Shown here piece by piece: positions 1-12,528 of a DNA stretch of 64,000 bases (the stretch's first letter is position 1; every line of letters begins with the position of its first letter). Made by a program: the position numbers and the translations under genes. The notes under the pieces are model-generated. The model made no database searches. It worked only from the letters and a program-made list of their open reading frames with translations, and was not told the origin of the DNA. This stretch comes from Phoronis australis (Eukaryota; Phoronida; Phoronidae): contig NMRA01000445.1 of the NCBI GenBank assembly GCA_002633005.1, positions 124,001 to 188,000 of the forward strand, given 5' to 3'.

Positions 1-324
1 ACTTTTTTAACTTCCCTCCCCTCGTCTTTTGGAAACCCTACAAAACGTCGGCACACATACCGAAATAAGGGCAGCACAAACTTCTCCCACGACTTTTCCC
101 ACAACTGCTTTCAACGCTTGTTATGACTCGCCGACAAGGGATTACAATGCGCCTGATGCCAGGAATTGTAGAGGTAGAATGGCGGCCATAACATACAGTG
201 ATACGGCGGATTAATAAGGTGAAGAATAAGAATATTTAAGATGAAAACTATTATCTCTGAACTGAAATTGAAGTGTGCTGAGATACGGTAAGAGGACTTA
301 TTTTTTAGATTTGCTGTGTTTCTT
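1..324. other. Intergenic, no gene seen
   Basis: Short open frames only, with no splice-flanked coding signal or recognisable repeat. It precedes an inverted-repeat-type element. Confidence 0.4.
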
Positions 325-329
325 GGTTC

Positions 330-651
330 CCTTTCGATATTTTGTTCTCTGGCTCGCGTATTTATTTTCGAGTACGATTTCAAGCACACTGCCATAGCAA
401 ACTTGAAATTCGAGCATAGACTCCGAATTTTTACTCAAAATCGTACTCGAAATATAGATGAGATACACTTCAGTTCGAGTACACTCGAAAACTGAGTACA
501 TGTACGTGCTCGAAACTTCGAGTACAGATTTTTCGAGTATGACATTGAATACACCAAAGCTGAGTCTGTACTCGAGTTGAGTATGAAGTGTGAGTTTGAG
601 CATGATTCGAGTCTGAGTACGGAGATTGGAGACCGGGCCCTGGTTCCCATT
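330..651. repeat. TCGAGT-rich repeat, degenerate copy (family A)
   Basis: The stretch is dense in CGAGTA/TACTCGA words on both strands. It ends at 625-651 with the sequence gattggagaccgggccctgg, which recurs exactly at the right end of a second copy at 55415-55827. That second copy has clear terminal inverted repeats. Here the left terminus is not recognisable, so this looks like a decayed or truncated copy. No coding capacity is evident. Confidence 0.6.
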
Positions 652-842
652 TGAATGCATTGTCGTTTTTTACAAAAAATCGTTTCCTTTTAAAGGCCTT
701 GCAAATACAATCAAACTTTAACTGCGTGACTTGTCATCTCAACTGTAATTACAGGCTTAGCCTAGATGACTATTGAGATTTAAATGTTCTTTAGTGGCAG
801 GCGATGACAATGCAACAGTTCTGCCAATCGTGTCACCTCGTC

Positions 843-1746
843 GTAGGCAATGACCATCGCCTCTGTTGGCCCGAACCAGAGGCGATGTAGAGGCTATAGG
901 CGCTCTGTACGCCGGAAGCTTTTCGGCGAATTATGCCTCGCACCAACTAAACCATCAAAGCCACGTTGTTATAACTACCTTTTGCGCATAGACGAACACC
1001 TTAGGAGGTTGTCGATGTGTTTAAGTTCTTCCAACTCGAACAAATACTCCCGTTATGAAACTTTTTCTTCGAGCAGTCCCTATTTCAGTTCCCAAAATCG
1101 TGAAATCAAAATTTTCATTTTTTTAACCAGGCCGAAGGTCAGAAGTTGCGGACCTACCGGCGAACTTTGAAAGCTGAAGTTCCCGCCCTTCGCGTACGTG
1201 CTGCCGGGAACCAGCCGTGCATTTGCCGTGTTGTTAAACATTAAAATGTCAAATATGTGCACAAAGACTATTAAATGTCATATCAACAGCATTTATTTTT
1301 ATCAAATACAAACAATGATTCATTGAAATACAATCAGTTTCAAGTAACGCCAATTAAAGACAAGTATAAGTGGTGGCATTTTGGAAACGAACATTTGACT
1401 GACAAGACCGCAATGGCTCACCTTTGGCCTATTTAAAGATTGAGGTCATGAATTGGAGCGTGCGCAGTATAAAAATGGTGAGTTCACGATTTTGGGAACT
1501 GAAATAGGGACTGCTCGAAGAAAAAGTTTCATAACGGGAGTATTTGTTCGAGTTGGAAGGAATTAAACACATCGACAACCTCCTAAGGTGTTCCTCTATG
1601 CGCAAAAGGTATTTATAACAACGTGACTTTGATGGTTTAGTCGGTGCGAGGCATAATTCGCCGAAAAGCTTCCGGCGTACAGAGCGGCTATATAGCCTCT
1701 ACATCGCCTCTGGTTCGGGCCAACAGAGGCGATGGTCATTGCCTAC
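843..1746. mobile_element. Fold-back / MITE-like element with ~262-bp terminal inverted repeats
   Basis: The left arm (843-1104) and right arm (1483-1746) are nearly perfect reverse complements over about 260 bp. The outer ends read gtaggcaatgaccatcgcct and its complement. The 378-bp centre has no convincing ORF. Flanks are ctcgtc on the left and ctcttc on the right, a possible imperfect 6-bp target duplication. Such long arms are typical of fold-back elements or long-TIR non-autonomous DNA transposons. The superfamily is not assignable by eye. Confidence 0.85.
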
Positions 1747-2342
1747 CTCTTCGCTCCCCCAGTCGACACTAGTACGAACAATCACGTCGCTGGTTTGAAC
1801 TGATTAAGAAAAAAAACATGGTCACTTCACTTATGCTGATAATGGTGAATTTTGCAATAAACGTCATTTTCTTGCGTAACTCTCCGCCTTTTCTAACAAT
1901 GAAAAGTATGTCGTCGTTTTGAAAACAGTACGCTCGTGTCACGCGCACGCGCATTTTCTAAATTTTGCGACATCTCTCGGGAGATGTTGATTGCTTGGCA
2001 GCAGCAAAATTTCTTCTGAAATTCGGTTTTCCGGTATCAAAATTCGAAAAACTTATAATGAAGTGAAACCAGTTCCGATAATTTGCTGTGGCGTGTACGC
2101 AAACTTGTGAAAGAAGAACAGTTGATTGAAGAATCGGAGAAAAAAGAAACTGGTCAACACGTGACGCAATAGGCGCCGAAAGCCGTCGCTAAAAATCGCT
2201 CCACAACTTTAGCAGCAGAATAACGGTAGAACGACATTTTTTCCAACTCCGTTAAATAATTTAGTTTACTCAAGGAAGACTGTAGTGTTTAATGACAGTA
2301 ATTTTGTGTCAGATTTTATCTTCCCACTTTTTTACCCACATC

Positions 2343-2379
2343 GGTGCAAAGCTGTATAATTAGTATACAGCTTTGTACC
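2343..2379. repeat. Short perfect-like hairpin
   Basis: The 16-base arms ggtgcaaagctgtata and tatacagctttgtacc differ at one position and surround a 5-base loop. It lies about 170 bp before the acceptor of the first coding exon of the TSR gene. No function can be assigned. Confidence 0.6.
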
Positions 2380-2553
2380 AAGGCTAACAATTATCTTGCA
2401 TTCGCACAAATGTGGAATAGAAAATGCCAAAAATCACTTCGACTAATGTAGTGCCAAACTACTGGATTAAACCAAAGTACTCAACCAAGGCTTACTAACA
2501 CTGCAAGAGATGAATATTGAAGCATTTAAGCTGATGTGTTTTCTTTTCCAGAA

Positions 2554-5500
2554 ATGCACAAGTGCCATCTAATCGTATTCATGTATGCGGGACTAAACGC
2601 ACTACGTAAGTAACCAGCCCTACCTCAGTACACGCTTTTTCGTATACTGGTTTCACCTATTCTTTTTGTTCACTTGCTAGAATTATCTCACTGGCTGAAT
2701 GGGAATAGAGACTGATGCCCAATGAGATCCGACCGCGAGATGTCCTGCGCCGACCGAATATGAATTATGTCAGATCTGATGAGCACGACATGTCCTGCGC
2801 CGACCGAGTATGCATTATGACAAATATGTGACTTAGATATATCAGACGTGCTTTAAGGATAAACAATTATCATTGCCGACGTTTTGGTGATGATTTACTT
2901 TCAGAAATCGTGTTGCCTCTCGTTTCCTTTTTCAGCTGTTTGTGATGCGGTTGGGTATTTCTGGGAAGATTGGGCGGCTTACTCCTCCTGTTCGAAGAAA
3001 TGCGGCGGGGGAGTACAGTTTCGCACGAGAAAATGCAGCAAGTTGGACGATGCCACGTGCCCAGCAATTGGTTACAAAGACAGTCGACTGTGTAACAGTC
3101 ACGCTTGCCAGAGTGAGTGAATAGTAATCTTACATGTATGTCATCAACACGTATTCAAAAGTCCATTCACCATTTTGGTATCAGTGATTATGGTTAAGCT
3201 CTACGGACTTAAGTAATAAATAAAACTTAGAGACGCCGACCAAGGGGGGTCTTTAATTATAATTAGCGTAATCGGCATAATAAGCGCCCATGCAATTTTA
3301 CACGTTGTTGTAATCTGTTAAGGCCAGCAGAAGGTGCACGGTATCTGCGTGCCAACTGCACTCAAATACTTCCATGTTGTGATTTCGCGCGACAGAAACA
3401 GGGTCTAGCAACGGCTTCAGACTGTTGGGATATGTTTTTCGTGGTAGGAGTGACAGTGTGTGGTTGGAGTGATCAGGGTGTAGCCCGTAATAAGGCATTG
3501 AGAAAGAAGTCCAATCACAAAAACACAACACACTCAGTTGTATTTTCTCAACTGAGATTTGGACAAGTGAGATTTAATTACTGTTCTCTTATTTTGTCAC
3601 TATTGCTGAAAAAGTCAATAATTAATGACATTTCAGTCAATGCGTTTTTTCTGCGAATCACAGGTGGTACTGACACTGACATTGCAGTTGGTAATAACGA
3701 GGGAAGGCATATTCAGTGGCAACGTCAGATTTTCCCGACAACGTTCGCCTTCACAACCTCTATTCTACATGTGCGGACTGTACTTGAAGACTTTCTCTAT
3801 TCATTTCTCGAAAAGGTATACAATACAACGGAAAATTCATCATGGCCGCCTAGCCAGTACAGTCCATGACTGTCTTTTCCGCCGCCGATTATTTCCGTTG
3901 GGATAATCATAATGAAAAGTCTAAAGCAACAATTCGCACACAATGGAAGTTCTGAAGGCAAAACTTTGTCGGGAAGTTCGATTCCATTAGGTAAAATATG
4001 TGCGACCGTCTTTGTGGCAAATTTACGTTAATGCGCGCGTGGCAACTGTAATTCAGGTACAAGGCACATGAATGAAAATGTCATCAATTATTCCTTTGTG
4101 TTCAGAAATAGAGACAAAAAGAGTGACTATGGAAAAATAAAAAGTATCCAGGCATAAGAATTACGTGCAATCAGAAAATGGTTAAAACTCATGGGCCAAC
4201 ATGTAATTATGATGTTTGACTTAGCACTGAAAAAATGGGCTCGTTTTACAAGCATGCATACACGAGTCCGCGGTTTCGAGCGTGACATTTAAGTACGTAT
4301 AGTAAACAAACCAAGCTAGCGCAATGTTAAAAGGAATGTTTAACATGACGTCGTTTTGAAGTCATTATGACGTTCTAGACCCACAGTGTGAAGGCGTCAT
4401 TCTTATTTCCGTGTCCAAATTGCGTTATCTACTGCTTTGACACGTCATCACCAAACGTCCGAATACAGAAGTATGGTAGAGTTTTCACTGCGTTTTGTCT
4501 TGCAATTAAATTCAGGGCTTGGAATGACCCATTACCAAAAAAAGGAAATTTTTACGGCCCTAAATACACATTTCAATCTAAACCATAACTCAACAGATTG
4601 AAAGTAAACATTATTATCACCAGATGCACTGTTACTGTGTCGTGTTGGCAAAACGCACTCATCTTAAGCAGTACCCGACACCTATTTCAGCAACAACAAT
4701 GAAAGCAATTAGATGCAACAAAAGATATTTTTTAAAATTAAAATAATAAATATAATGATGAAAATTTGAAGTTTGAGTAACAGGAGCTTATTCTTGATTT
4801 GCTGCAGGGAGACTTATGAAATTATTTTCAATTCTTATAGTTAAGATACAAAATTACAAAAAAGGAAAATCGATACAAAGATTATCTAGCAAGCCTGAAA
4901 TACATACACATTTAATTCCAACAAAAAATTAATTCCAACACAAATGGAAAAAAGTCGAGACGAAAACCTGTGGCTTATACCCCAACATACTTTAAACTAC
5001 AGAATGCATCAATCACAATCCTAAGTTGGCCAAACTGTTCAGTTTCAAACAGTAATTACAGGACTTAATTGTTCATAAGCCACGCTGGTGTAGAAGAAAC
5101 AATGTGACATAAGAAATAACTACCAGGACAATGAAACTAGGCTGGCGAAATTTGTAAACAATAGCTTAGACCAATCAGATATCATTCAGAATCTGTCACG
5201 TGATCACTTCTCTCGAACTGCAAAACTCGAGTCACAAAATAGAACACGAAAGTCAAAGTAAATTGAATTACATAAACGGCAATTTAACACACATTTGTAG
5301 TAACGAAAGTAGCACTTTGTATCCCGTTTCGGCGGCACGTAGAAAATCGCACTCAGGCGGTCAGCCCTAGCACTAGCAGCCAACGGCAACGGGCGTGCAT
5401 GTGGGATCAAACAAAAGAATTTCATGCATCACTCACATCCCACGATTCCAATCCAACAAACAATCGGTTACGGTTGAATTTCCTTTCAGGAAGCGTTATT

Positions 5501-8500
5501 ATTTCTTGAGTGTTTCATCCGATCGTTTTCAGTCGGTCCCGGCTCCGACTCTAACTTAGTCGAAGGCGACTCGGCCACGCACTCCGTCTCCTAATCGTTC
5601 CTCTCAGACTCTCAAAGTTTACAGAGAACAAACCTTGACTTATGTTATTTGTGAAGACATTGACCGTTTCTTTTACCCACTTTTTTCCAGAAAATATTCT
5701 GTCTACTCCACGCTCCACGCATTTTTGACCCAAGCACAGAATCGCACTATTTGTCACCGCGATTTTATACCAAATGCAGACGCCAACCACGCTATCCCGG
5801 GCACAGGTGCTTGAATTTATTTGTTCCTCGATTGCCACTGACGTCACTCACAACTAAGAAAACATGTTTCTTATTATGTGGTTACGAGTCATCGGGAAAT
5901 TCGAGCGCCTGTGATCTGCAATTACAATTTTCGAGCAGTTTCCGCTTTTCGAGTCGTCGGCAACGCCGGGGTGAGAAATCAATTTGCTGCGATACTTTTA
6001 TGGCAAATAAGATTTTTCCGCGGAAACATAACGAAAATACGCGGAGGGAATAAAAGAAAAAAGCGGAAATCCGTGTTTCCGCGGAAAATTCCAAGTCTTG
6101 CTTGCAATGCACACGTCACGTATGCGGCTTGAAGCTTTAATTCCACTTGACGCTGAAAATTTTACGACCAAAATAAAATGCGTCATTTCACATCAAAACT
6201 GCGACACAAGACCACACCAACTTCGGTTCTGTCTCGTATTTTTGTCCCTTTCACTTCTATCCTAATAGAAAGCGAGGCTCTGTATAAAAGCAAGAAAAGC
6301 AAACTTGAAAATTTCAGTTCCCTGCTGGCAAAACCCACAGCTGCTTGGGAATTTCTGGACTACAAGGTTACCGGAAATCGCGGCAGATACCTCAGTCGCT
6401 AGGCAGAAACACAACTATGAGGCCGTCATCTTGAAGAAAAAAATTATTGACAGACTAACTAGAAGACTTTTCCCAAACCTGGCGTACCCCAAATAGGGAC
6501 TGAAAAATTCCTCGCGACTCCAGCCTAACTGCACAGTGCCATCTATCGGGTTTAATATACTCTGCTGTGACGCTTGTGCGCATGCGTTATCCAACCCCAA
6601 CTCGTGTGTGTTGACCCTACCTCTGTTCCTACACCCCTCTCCACTCGGGGCTATACATAGCTGTGCTAACACTTTTCACGATACTAAAGTTTAATTAACC
6701 CAGCACACGTTAGTCCACGAAGTCATTGTTTGCTTCTCGAAAATTTTGTGCCGGGTTACGCACCATCAGTCTCAAACCCACTTAGGCTTTCTTTGTTCCC
6801 GGCGTTGCTGTACGTGTCACGAGGTTAACAATTGCTTCTCGGAAACCGTCAATCTGCACTTTGTTTTCGGCGTTTCAGAACGAGATGGTCACTGGTCAGC
6901 GTGGGCAAACCTCGGCTCTTGCAATGCAACATGCGGTTGGGGTTTCAGGAAATTGCAAAGATCTTGCTCAAACCCGGCGCCCGAGTACGGCGGTAAAGAA
7001 TGTTCTGGAAAGAATTTGACGATTGAGCGATGCCAGGTGGCGCGGTTGTGCCAAACAAATGGTGCGTAAGCTACTTCAAGAAGCACACGCCGCTTAATTT
7101 GCACTCGATTTGAGCGTAGTTGTGCTTGACCTTATTAAGTAAATCAAAGTTTACGCAAACTAATTGCTGGAAAATTATTTCCTGCTTCGAACTTCAGATC
7201 CTGTTTTTCTCAAGTCATCCCTGTTTCTGATCTTGTGTTTACACTCCTTAAAGCTGCAATTCGCCCTATTTGGTTAAATTAGACTTTTTACTCCAAGAAA
7301 ACCGGTGATTCTGTATTCATTCCCATATAGAACATCGAAACCTCCAGTGTAGCAAATAAAACGAGTTAAGCTTGATTAGGATTTGCTTAAGAATTCGAAA
7401 ATGGCACACGTACGCAATGCCTGTGATTTATGTTGGTAAAACACAATGTTGTCAGGTAAGTTAAAGTGCATTTTTTTCTACGCCGCACGCTACAAGATCT
7501 CACGGGCAATGTTGTTTTGTTAATGGCTAGAAGCCTAGTTTTTGTTGAAATCGGAAGGAAATGGCGCTGTGGTGGCCATTTTGCAAATTTTTGGTTTGCC
7601 AAGCCAGTCTCGAATTTAAGCTAAACACCAAATGGTGCTTTGGGTGACATTTTTTATTTGCCAAGCCCTAGCTCCGCTATCCTGGGTGGATTTTCTGGAA
7701 TTTACTGGTGTGGACCGCTTTAGAAGTATCGGAATTTTGCCATCCACTGTTCTCTAGCACTTACCGTTGTCCAGTTATTCGAGATTTCCGATGACTACGC
7801 CTCAATTAATTTAATTTCCGTACCGTATCTACGGCGTCCCATGACGGATCTTCTTGAAATTCGGCGTAAAGTGGATACCTGTCGATCTTCAAAAGCACTA
7901 TCTGCATTGTGCTATCAGTTTCACGCTCCAACTTATCGTTTTCGAGTTATTGAAATTTCAAGTTGGTCAGGTGAACGTTCTTTTACTGACCAATTCGTCG
8001 TTGCACTTCGGCTGGTCAAAATGACTCGCGACACAAGCCGCGTTTCTGGATCAACGTGGAATTTACACACTTCGCGTCTTTGGTGAAAAGCTCGAGCTAT
8101 GTTGTCTTTGGACGAATAGCCTTCTTGGAATAATCGCTTGGGACACTCTAATTTTGCGGTTGTTGAAGAGAATCTCAGAATTTTGTTGTGACTAAAGATA
8201 AGTCTTCCCAACACTGTAGTGCGTGATCAGTTTTTCACCACAACCCCCGTTCCTACGTTATTGGAGATTTTCTGATTTGGTGAGAGCCCTTTCATTGATT
8301 GATTCTTCAATGCTATTTTGTTGTTTTGACGCTGGTGACATGGGTGTCGGGATCGGTTGTTGCTGTTCTTGGTTTCGTCGTGAATCGCACTCAACAGGTT
8401 TTCATTCCTTTTATCCAAGTGTCTCGCCCCTAGGAGCACTTTCTGGTTACTGTTAATCGTCTGGTAAGTTTGTTTGTAGGATTACACGCTAAATTTTAAA

Positions 8501-11353
8501 CAGATTTGCTTAAAATTTGTTCAGGATTTCTACCATGATGATTATACATGTAGATATCTATGAATTTATTTTTTATTGGGAATCTGAGGAAAAACGGTCG
8601 AGTTGGGTGACAGCGTTCAAATGTTGAGTCTGATAGGTTTCCAAATGACCGGATGTAGCTAAGTTGACCTACGTGAACGGCTGTTTGGCAGGGAAACACC
8701 GGTATTAACTAAATAGAACTTATTGTCTAAACTATATGAGTAGGTATTTACTAAAATGTGTCTGAATTTCTGTGCAAAGTCGTCTTGATAAAATCGCAAT
8801 GGTTCTAAATAGGTTTAATCTGAAGCATCAACTTAACGCTGTTCGGGCAGCGCATTTACATGTAGTTAAGCTGCTGGTGATAAAGTCTCTTTTTTCCGGT
8901 ATCTTTCTTCATATCCAGACTGCTCTTTGGTGCTCAATTTTAAAAGGCACGGAACGCGAAAGCTCGTCAAACATATTTTTCAAACAACCATCTCGCAACG
9001 CCTACTACATGATCATCCAATTTCCCCTGTGAGGGAATTTCCAGAAAAAAATTGCAAAATTCACGATTTTTGAAATACGTGCGAAGGAAAAATTCTGTAA
9101 TCTCCCTGCCACTTAGATAAATGCGCGCATGCGCTCACAGTCATTCGACAAACATCTGACTGACAACTGAAATGGATATGAACGGCAGATTATCATGTTT
9201 GATCACACTATGTATCTGAGGTCGACGACACAATATGAGGCATACCAGTGAAGCAAGTAATTTTCCAAAAAACAATGCCAAGTGCACTTTAGAATATATT
9301 TCAATAGTACGATACATTTATAACTAATTTTAAACAGTTAGGACTTACATGAATTACCTCATAATCGATCTAGCTGCAGCTATTGTTTTGTTTTCATCAA
9401 AGGCCTTGCCGTGCCAAATAAGGAGACGTGGGAGAAAAATCGACGAAATAACGAGCAGTTAACTGGTCGCTTTTTGAAATTTGAAACTAAAAGGAAAAAG
9501 CTTTGACATCTACAGAAATTCAAAATCTTTACGAACAAACAATAAAAAACCCAATGAGGAGGTTGAATTCTGTTTCGGTGGCAGATAACCAGTCTGAATA
9601 ATGAAATTTAGTCTGTTTTTCGCGTTCCGGGCCTTTTTAATATACTTTCAATATTTTACGTGATAACATAGCAATAAAGATTTGAACGAATTACGAAAAG
9701 CGTTGCGTTTGTTCAGAGTTTTCATTAATGTGGTCATCACCGATGTCTTGGTCTGGGGTGAGACGTCAGTGTTCATGTTTTCGTTGTCAACCTATATTAT
9801 AACTTCTTCTTTCGAGTTCTCCACAGCGCATTCATTGTTGTTATTAGTCATAAAAACAGGGCGAATTGTAGCTTTTGAATTATAAAGCTATCACCTTTAC
9901 TGACTTACAAGGAAGTTGAGTATCGTTATGAAACACTTTTTCATTGACATGCCACTTTTTTAATGATAAAGTTATGGTGAACCTGGTTGCTTTTTGTAGA
10001 GTATGTAGCGCCATCTGGTGTTAGATCCCGAGTCCTCTCAAGAAAAGCATATTGGACCGAAAGTAAACTATACAATCACAAACTCATAACGTCTCGCACA
10101 AAACTTTCTTTCAGCGCCTAATAGCGCCGTTCTTGGACCCAACCCACTTAACCCCATTATCTTGACCCGAGTCATCCATCCATACGAAGGCGGCGCGTCG
10201 TTTGTACGTGGTGGATAAAAACGTTTTTTAGTTCCTAGTTGAAGATACCAAAAACGAAAGCGATTCGGTTAAAAATTCAACAATGACAACTAACCAGTGA
10301 GCGACAAAATGCAACTTCATATATTAAAAATTGGTGGTCATAGCCTCTTCAAAATGCTTCAGGCAAGATACTAACAATTTTATTTTATTTTGTTTTCTAG
10401 TGGAGCGTGAAACGAACGAGTTTACGCGCCGAACAGATGAGAAGCAGCAGAAAGTTATTAGCAACTTTTTCATCTTTGTTTTGGTTACGATTGTCTTGAC
10501 TGTTGGTGTTTGTCTAGTGTACAGACACCTGCGCAAGAAAGACATCCGTATGCTCTATCTGTCAGACCGTGACTACGACGACATCTTTGAACGCCCTTTG
10601 AACTACAACCCCGAGAAACCACGGAGGTCTTTGGATTACTATCTTTCGGTGTTGGAAGAAAGAAAAAACACTCAGAAAAACGAAACAAGTGCTCCTCCCA
10701 TCCGCGAGCACGAGACTGGAACCAGAGGCTCCATTGCTGCCAGGTTTGGCATTTCCTACGACAACATCAAGAGGCATGCGCAAAATGCCTGGGTTAAACT
10801 GAGCAGGCCCATACAGAGTCGCTCACACGTTATAAATCTGTCGAGGTTGATCCGTCACCGAAGCACGACCTCATCGCATAAACACGTGCATTTTCGCCAT
10901 ACCGTCTGTGAGTCAAAGGTCGACGAAGAAGCAGTCGATGGTAAGCTGGCAACTGATCACCGTATCGGTGATGAAGACAATGGAATAAAGAGAACGAGAA
11001 GTGACGGAAAAGAAGACGAATATTATTGTGCAGAAGATTGTTTGTCCTACACGCCCACGTCTGTCGACAAACTGAGCATGAATAAAGGAGACAGTGTGAT
11101 CGAAGGTGTTCCTATGGAAAATGTACCAAGTTCTTGCCAAGCAAGCAAATCATCTGAGCCATCGGATTTTCAGGGAAGTGGCTCAGACGAAACTACATTT
11201 GATGACGAATCCATCTTTGCTGACGTTCAGCCAACAATGTCCAACTCATCTATTGGTTTATTAGATTCGTCGACAGAGTTGGTGAGCAACGATGACAGAC
11301 CGTTGGCTGAATACGTCAATGACTCAGATTCGGGGTCCTTAGTATCGGAATGA
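2554..11353 (+). CDS. Signal-peptide, two-TSR, single-pass membrane protein (four coding exons)
   Basis: The proposed CDS joins 2554-2605, 2936-3112, 6879-7061 and 10401-11353, giving 454 aa. All junctions are phase 1 with AG/GT sites, and the frame stays open throughout. Exon 1 is a short leader (MHKCHLIVFMYAGLNAL) that looks like a signal peptide. Exons 2 and 3 each encode one thrombospondin type 1 repeat: WEDWAAYSSCSKKCGGG near residues 27-43 and HWSAWANLGSCNATCGWG near 82-99, each with the expected Trp and Cys pattern. Symmetric phase-1 exons are typical of shuffled TSR modules. Exon 4 encodes a basic juxtamembrane stretch, a membrane helix near residues 156-178, and a 276-residue tail rich in Asp, Glu and Ser with several Tyr. 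The tail has no domain I recognise. It could be an adhesion or guidance receptor. THSD1, semaphorin-5 and UNC5 do not match the layout. Further exons could hide in the two >3-kb introns. AATAAA lies at 11926-11931. Confidence 0.75.
2735..2822. repeat. 50-bp tandem duplication in intron 1
   Basis: The motif tgtcctgcgccgaccga occurs at 2741 and again at 2791, with similar flanks (tatg, attatg). It is a simple two-copy duplication inside the first intron of the TSR gene. Confidence 0.65.
3113..6878 (+). other. Intron 2 of the TSR gene
   Basis: This 3.8-kb AT-rich intron shows no third TSR exon in either strand on reading. Two copies of the palindrome tttccgcggaaa occur about 60 bp apart near 6016 and 6078. 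No transposon is recognised. Confidence 0.5.
7062..10400 (+). other. Intron 3 of the TSR gene
   Basis: This is a 3.3-kb intron with no recognised exon. Around 7580-7680 there is a loose direct repeat built on ttgccaagcc. A CTCF-like site lies near 10007-10020 (separate entry). Confidence 0.45.
10007..10020. promoter_or_regulatory. CTCF-like motif
   Basis: The sequence agcgccatctggtg matches the reverse complement of the bilaterian CTCF core (GCCMYCTRSTGG) at all but the last position, where T replaces G. It is a sequence match only. Confidence 0.25.
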
Positions 11354-11925
11354 AATTGATCCAGAAGTTGCCTTTGGCATTTTTAAATGTGCTGTAAAGC
11401 CGGCCACCTCTTGTAAAAAACTAACCTTTGATTTAGGCCATTTATCATTCTAAAGCTTGTCTCAAGTTGCACCTTACTCAAAATAGACTATGACACGGTA
11501 CGTTTTACTGACGCGGAATTTGAAACCGGGGAGCACTGCTCAAGGGACTGCGGTTCAGAAATTCAGTGAACTTCTCTCTGGGTAAGATCTGCCTAATTGT
11601 TTAAGCTTTGAAACATGGTGACTGTAATAGTATCGTCTGTAAATATCCAAGATCAGCGGTTTATTAGAATCTGGCTTGTGGCGTCAAGTCAAAAGAAGCA
11701 AATTTGCTCAGAATCGGTAAGGGCAAAGAGTTGTGGCAGCCATTGTCATCACTGTTGCTTTGAAGGCTTCAGTAAATCATGGTGTGCATTAAATGTACGT
11801 GCAGCATTGTTTAGGTAATGCGATTATTACCCTGGGACATTTTAACGTTTAGTGAATAGTAAAATGTAGACCCCCTGTTGGCTACTAATGAGGTGTACTT
11901 TTCCTGGTTTCATAACGGTGATCTT

Positions 11926-11931
11926 AATAAA
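11926..11931 (+). terminator. Polyadenylation signal of the TSR gene (candidate)
   Basis: This is the first canonical AATAAA after the stop codon at 11353. It would give a 3' UTR of about 0.6 kb. Confidence 0.5.
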
Positions 11932-12388
11932 GACATGGCCCACATAAACCGCTACCTTTAACCCTTCCTAGTCCCACTGCATTTTTTCATTTTCTCTCAT
12001 TTCTCTAAGTTGGTATAAACGAGCGTTTCGTACAAATACCACGTATCTTCACGTGAAGAAAAGCATCGACTAAGGGTCGAATGTCAGTGTTTTTTTCTAT
12101 AATATAAATTATACGGGACTTAAGTGTTTTATTTGCTTCTACATTATGTAGTTTCACGGGTTGGTTTCATTGTGCTTAAAAGTCAGATGTCCACAACCAT
12201 TGCAGATACCCACAAATTTCTAACCCTGATATGACTCACGGACGGAGATTAGTCCTAGGGATCGTGATCGCTCTAACAACTAAAGAATGAGCTAGGGATT
12301 TTGTTGAAGTGCCGACAGTGAATTTATGATTGTTTTTGTCTTCTAGTTTTCATTGCTTAAACTGCTAATTAATAACATAAGTGCATTC

Positions 12389-12528
12389 ATGGGCGGCAAA
12401 CCGTAGGGAACTGGGGGCCCTCTCTTATTTCAGTGCTGCCCCGCCCACGGGTCACATGGGCGGCACACCATAGGGGGCTGAGGGGGCTATATTCCCCCTC
12501 ACATATTTCAGTGCTGCGCCTCCCATGA
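12389..12528 (+). repeat. GC-rich palindromic dimer repeat (family B), copy 1
   Basis: Two head-to-tail units (12389-12448 and 12455-12528) each start with catgggcggc and carry a gggg-rich centre. Each then has ttatttcagtgctgc or a close match, and ends with a form of cgcccatg. Start and end of each unit are inverse to each other, so every unit can fold. Related copies lie at 14719-14861 (opposite orientation) and 55055-55208. Confidence 0.8.

Noticed and set aside
10331-10400. ATG at 10331 as the start of an independent 340-aa protein
   Set aside because: A strong acceptor at 10400 and phase agreement with upstream TSR exons make the first 23 codons of that frame intronic.
2554-11353. Assignment as THSD1, semaphorin-5 or UNC5
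   Set aside because: Number and order of domains, protein length and tail do not fit any of them.
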